Program-made: the position numbers and the translations under genes
Origin: UBA4575 sp002386945
GTDB lineage: Bacteria > Pseudomonadota > Gammaproteobacteria > UBA4575
NCBI GenBank assembly: GCA_943789445.1
Contig: CALSUC010000002.1
Coordinates: forward strand, 186,001-250,000
Length of the DNA stretch: 64,000 nucleotides
Reading direction: 5' to 3'
Notes under the pieces: model-generated
Told to the model about the DNA's origin: nothing
Seen by the model: the letters and a program-made list of their open reading frames with translations, nothing else
Database searches by the model: none
Shown here: one piece after another, positions 63,052-64,000 of the stretch
Position numbering within the stretch: position 1 is the stretch's first letter
Layout of the letters: each line of letters opens with the position of its first letter

Positions 63052-63954
63052 ATGAGCAGTGAGGAATCTATACAATCAGAAAAGCTTTCTTTCGGTAATC
63101 AACTGAAAGAAGCGCGTCAGTGCAAAGGTATTAGCGATATAGAGCTGGCCAGAAAAACGCACCTAGGCGTGGGTTTAATTCAATCCTTAGAGCGGGAAGA
63201 AGCCAGTGTTGTTCGCCGTGTAAGCTATGTACGTGGCTATATTCGAAGCTGTGCCAAAGTCTTAGAAATCGATCCATCCCCTATTCTTGATGCTTATGAG
63301 CAACAAATTGGAAAGCATATTGTCGAGAAAGACAAGAGTGAGTTGCTGACTATGCCGTTGCATCCCACGGGACAAAGGAAGAAGAAAGTAATATGGACTG
63401 TCGGTGTTATTACCGTACTGGCACTGTTGTTGAGTTATCTATATTTTGAGCCAGAAGTGCAGTTACCGACATCATTGTCAGTTTTAGAGAGTTACCACTC
63501 GGTAGATGAAGAGGCCTTGCCGTTAGAGCAACAATCAGAGGTGGTAGCAGATACGGTAAACGAAAATATGCTGCAGCCAATTACTGCAGAAAGTGACATT
63601 GAGCCTTCCTTGCCGCCAGCTATAGAGCCCGAGGTGTCATCATCAGAGCCTGTAGTTGAGCGTTTGTCAGAGATTAGCAACGATGCTTTAGTAGACGTTG
63701 GTAGGACTAATCTTGAATTGATTATCCGCCTACGCTGTTGGATTGAAATAGTCGATGCACAGGGGCAGGTTCTATTGCGTGATGTATATGAACCACTGCA
63801 AACCCAAAGGGTTTCAGGTGTGCCGCCATTTGATGTTGTGTTGGGTCATGCATCTGGCATTAATTTAAAGGTAGATAACCAAAAATTTGATTTTTCACGT
63901 TATATACGACGTGATCGATCCGCACATTTTACTATTCGCAACCCTGATCTCTGA
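63052..63954 (+). CDS. rodZ: Cytoskeleton protein RodZ
   Basis: Links MreB to the cell-wall synthesis machinery and sets rod shape. The 300-residue product has an N-terminal helix-turn-helix domain (QLKEARQCKGISDIELARK), one membrane span near residues 106-123 (VIWTVGVITVLALLLSYL), a Pro/Ser/Glu-rich linker, and a C-terminal periplasmic DUF4115 domain (IRLRCWIEIVDAQGQVLL). It sits between rlmN and hisS. The pilF gene found between rlmN and rodZ in enterics is missing. Confidence 0.95.
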   Translation: MSSEESIQSEKLSFGNQLKEARQCKGISDIELARKTHLGVGLIQSLEREEASVVRRVSYVRGYIRSCAKVLEIDPSPILDAYEQQIGKHIVEKDKSELLTMPLHPTGQRKKKVIWTVGVITVLALLLSYLYFEPEVQLPTSLSVLESYHSVDEEALPLEQQSEVVADTVNENMLQPITAESDIEPSLPPAIEPEVSSSEPVVERLSEISNDALVDVGRTNLELIIRLRCWIEIVDAQGQVLLRDVYEPLQTQRVSGVPPFDVVLGHASGINLKVDNQKFDFSRYIRRDRSAHFTIRNPDL

Positions 63955-63965
63955 GTACTAAAAGT

Positions 63966-64000
63966 ATGAGCAGTAATATCCAATCCATACGTGGCATGCA
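63966..64000 (+). CDS. hisS: Histidyl-tRNA synthetase, first 11 codons (runs off the right edge)
   Basis: The visible peptide MSSNIQSIRGM matches the start of HisS, which typically reads NIQAIRGM. The place after rodZ supports this. Only the N-terminus is seen, so the call rests on that motif and synteny. Confidence 0.8.
   Translation, partial: MSSNIQSIRGM

Noticed and set aside
1..64000. Search for CRISPR arrays, insertion sequences, integrases, phage genes, toxin-antitoxin pairs and defence systems
   Set aside because: None seen. The gene content is conserved housekeeping throughout, and the two tRNAs show no attachment-site duplication or nearby integrase.

Overview
The window is a stretch of ordinary bacterial chromosome, densely packed with housekeeping genes, from a gammaproteobacterium. 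The evidence for the class is the set of neighbour pairs: murB-ddl-ftsQAZ followed by secA, zapD-coaE-pilD, bamD divergent from rluD-pgeF, dapA-bamC, the CorC-like gene and ypjD next to ffh, and the order iscRSUA-hscBA-fdx-iscX-ndk-rlmN-rodZ-hisS. Base composition is moderate and slightly AT-leaning. I cannot assign an order or genus. I saw no insertion sequence, prophage, CRISPR array, integrase or rRNA.

Layout. 1-8.7 kb: the end of the division and cell-wall cluster (murB fragment, ddl, ftsQ, ftsA, ftsZ), then a DciA-like gene, an M23 peptidase and secA. 8.7-15 kb: argJ, a Nudix-ThiE fusion, and a minus-strand run pilA-pilC-pilD-coaE-zapD with no pilB. 15-19.6 kb: nadE, bamD, rluD, pgeF. 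19.8-23.2 kb: a solitary periplasmic binding protein with a very strong ribosome binding site, then proS. 23.6-26.8 kb: an AI-2E/PerM-family exporter, dapA, bamC. 26.8-35.5 kb, minus strand: folE2, dxs-ispA-xseB, radA-fdhD, a CBS/CorC-family gene and ypjD. 35.7-39.0 kb: ffh and rpsP-rimM-trmD-rplS, ended by a clear terminator. 39.1-45.6 kb: ogt, htpG, a YcgN-like gene, a tiny membrane ORF, hslR, ispG, yjbQ, a HAD phosphatase and an uncharacterised membrane protein. 45.6-47.5 kb: the least ordinary part, with a heme-oxygenase-like diiron protein, a 51-residue ORF just upstream of it, a His-rich small ORF, a long stem-loop and a MarR regulator with a coupled leader ORF. 47.9-48.3 kb: tRNA-Arg(CCU) and tRNA-Leu(CAA). 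48.5-54.7 kb: queA-tgt-yajC-secD-secF and suhB. 54.8-64 kb: trmJ, the whole isc operon, ndk, rlmN, rodZ and the first codons of hisS.

How the genes work together. Most of the window serves three linked jobs: envelope growth and division (Ddl, FtsQAZ, M23 peptidase, ZapD, BamC, BamD, RodZ, IspA), protein export and membrane insertion (SecA, YajC-SecDF, Ffh), and tRNA/ribosome maturation (QueA, Tgt, TrmD, TrmJ, RimM, RlmN, RluD, two tRNAs). The isoprenoid genes dxs, ispA and ispG are spread over three places. The isc operon supplies clusters to IspG, RlmN and Fdx, and carries a near-perfect IscR type 1 site over its promoter. I found no clearly new multi-gene system. The best candidate for new biology is the small minus-strand operon at 45.6-46.6 kb, followed by several small ORFs with good translation signals.
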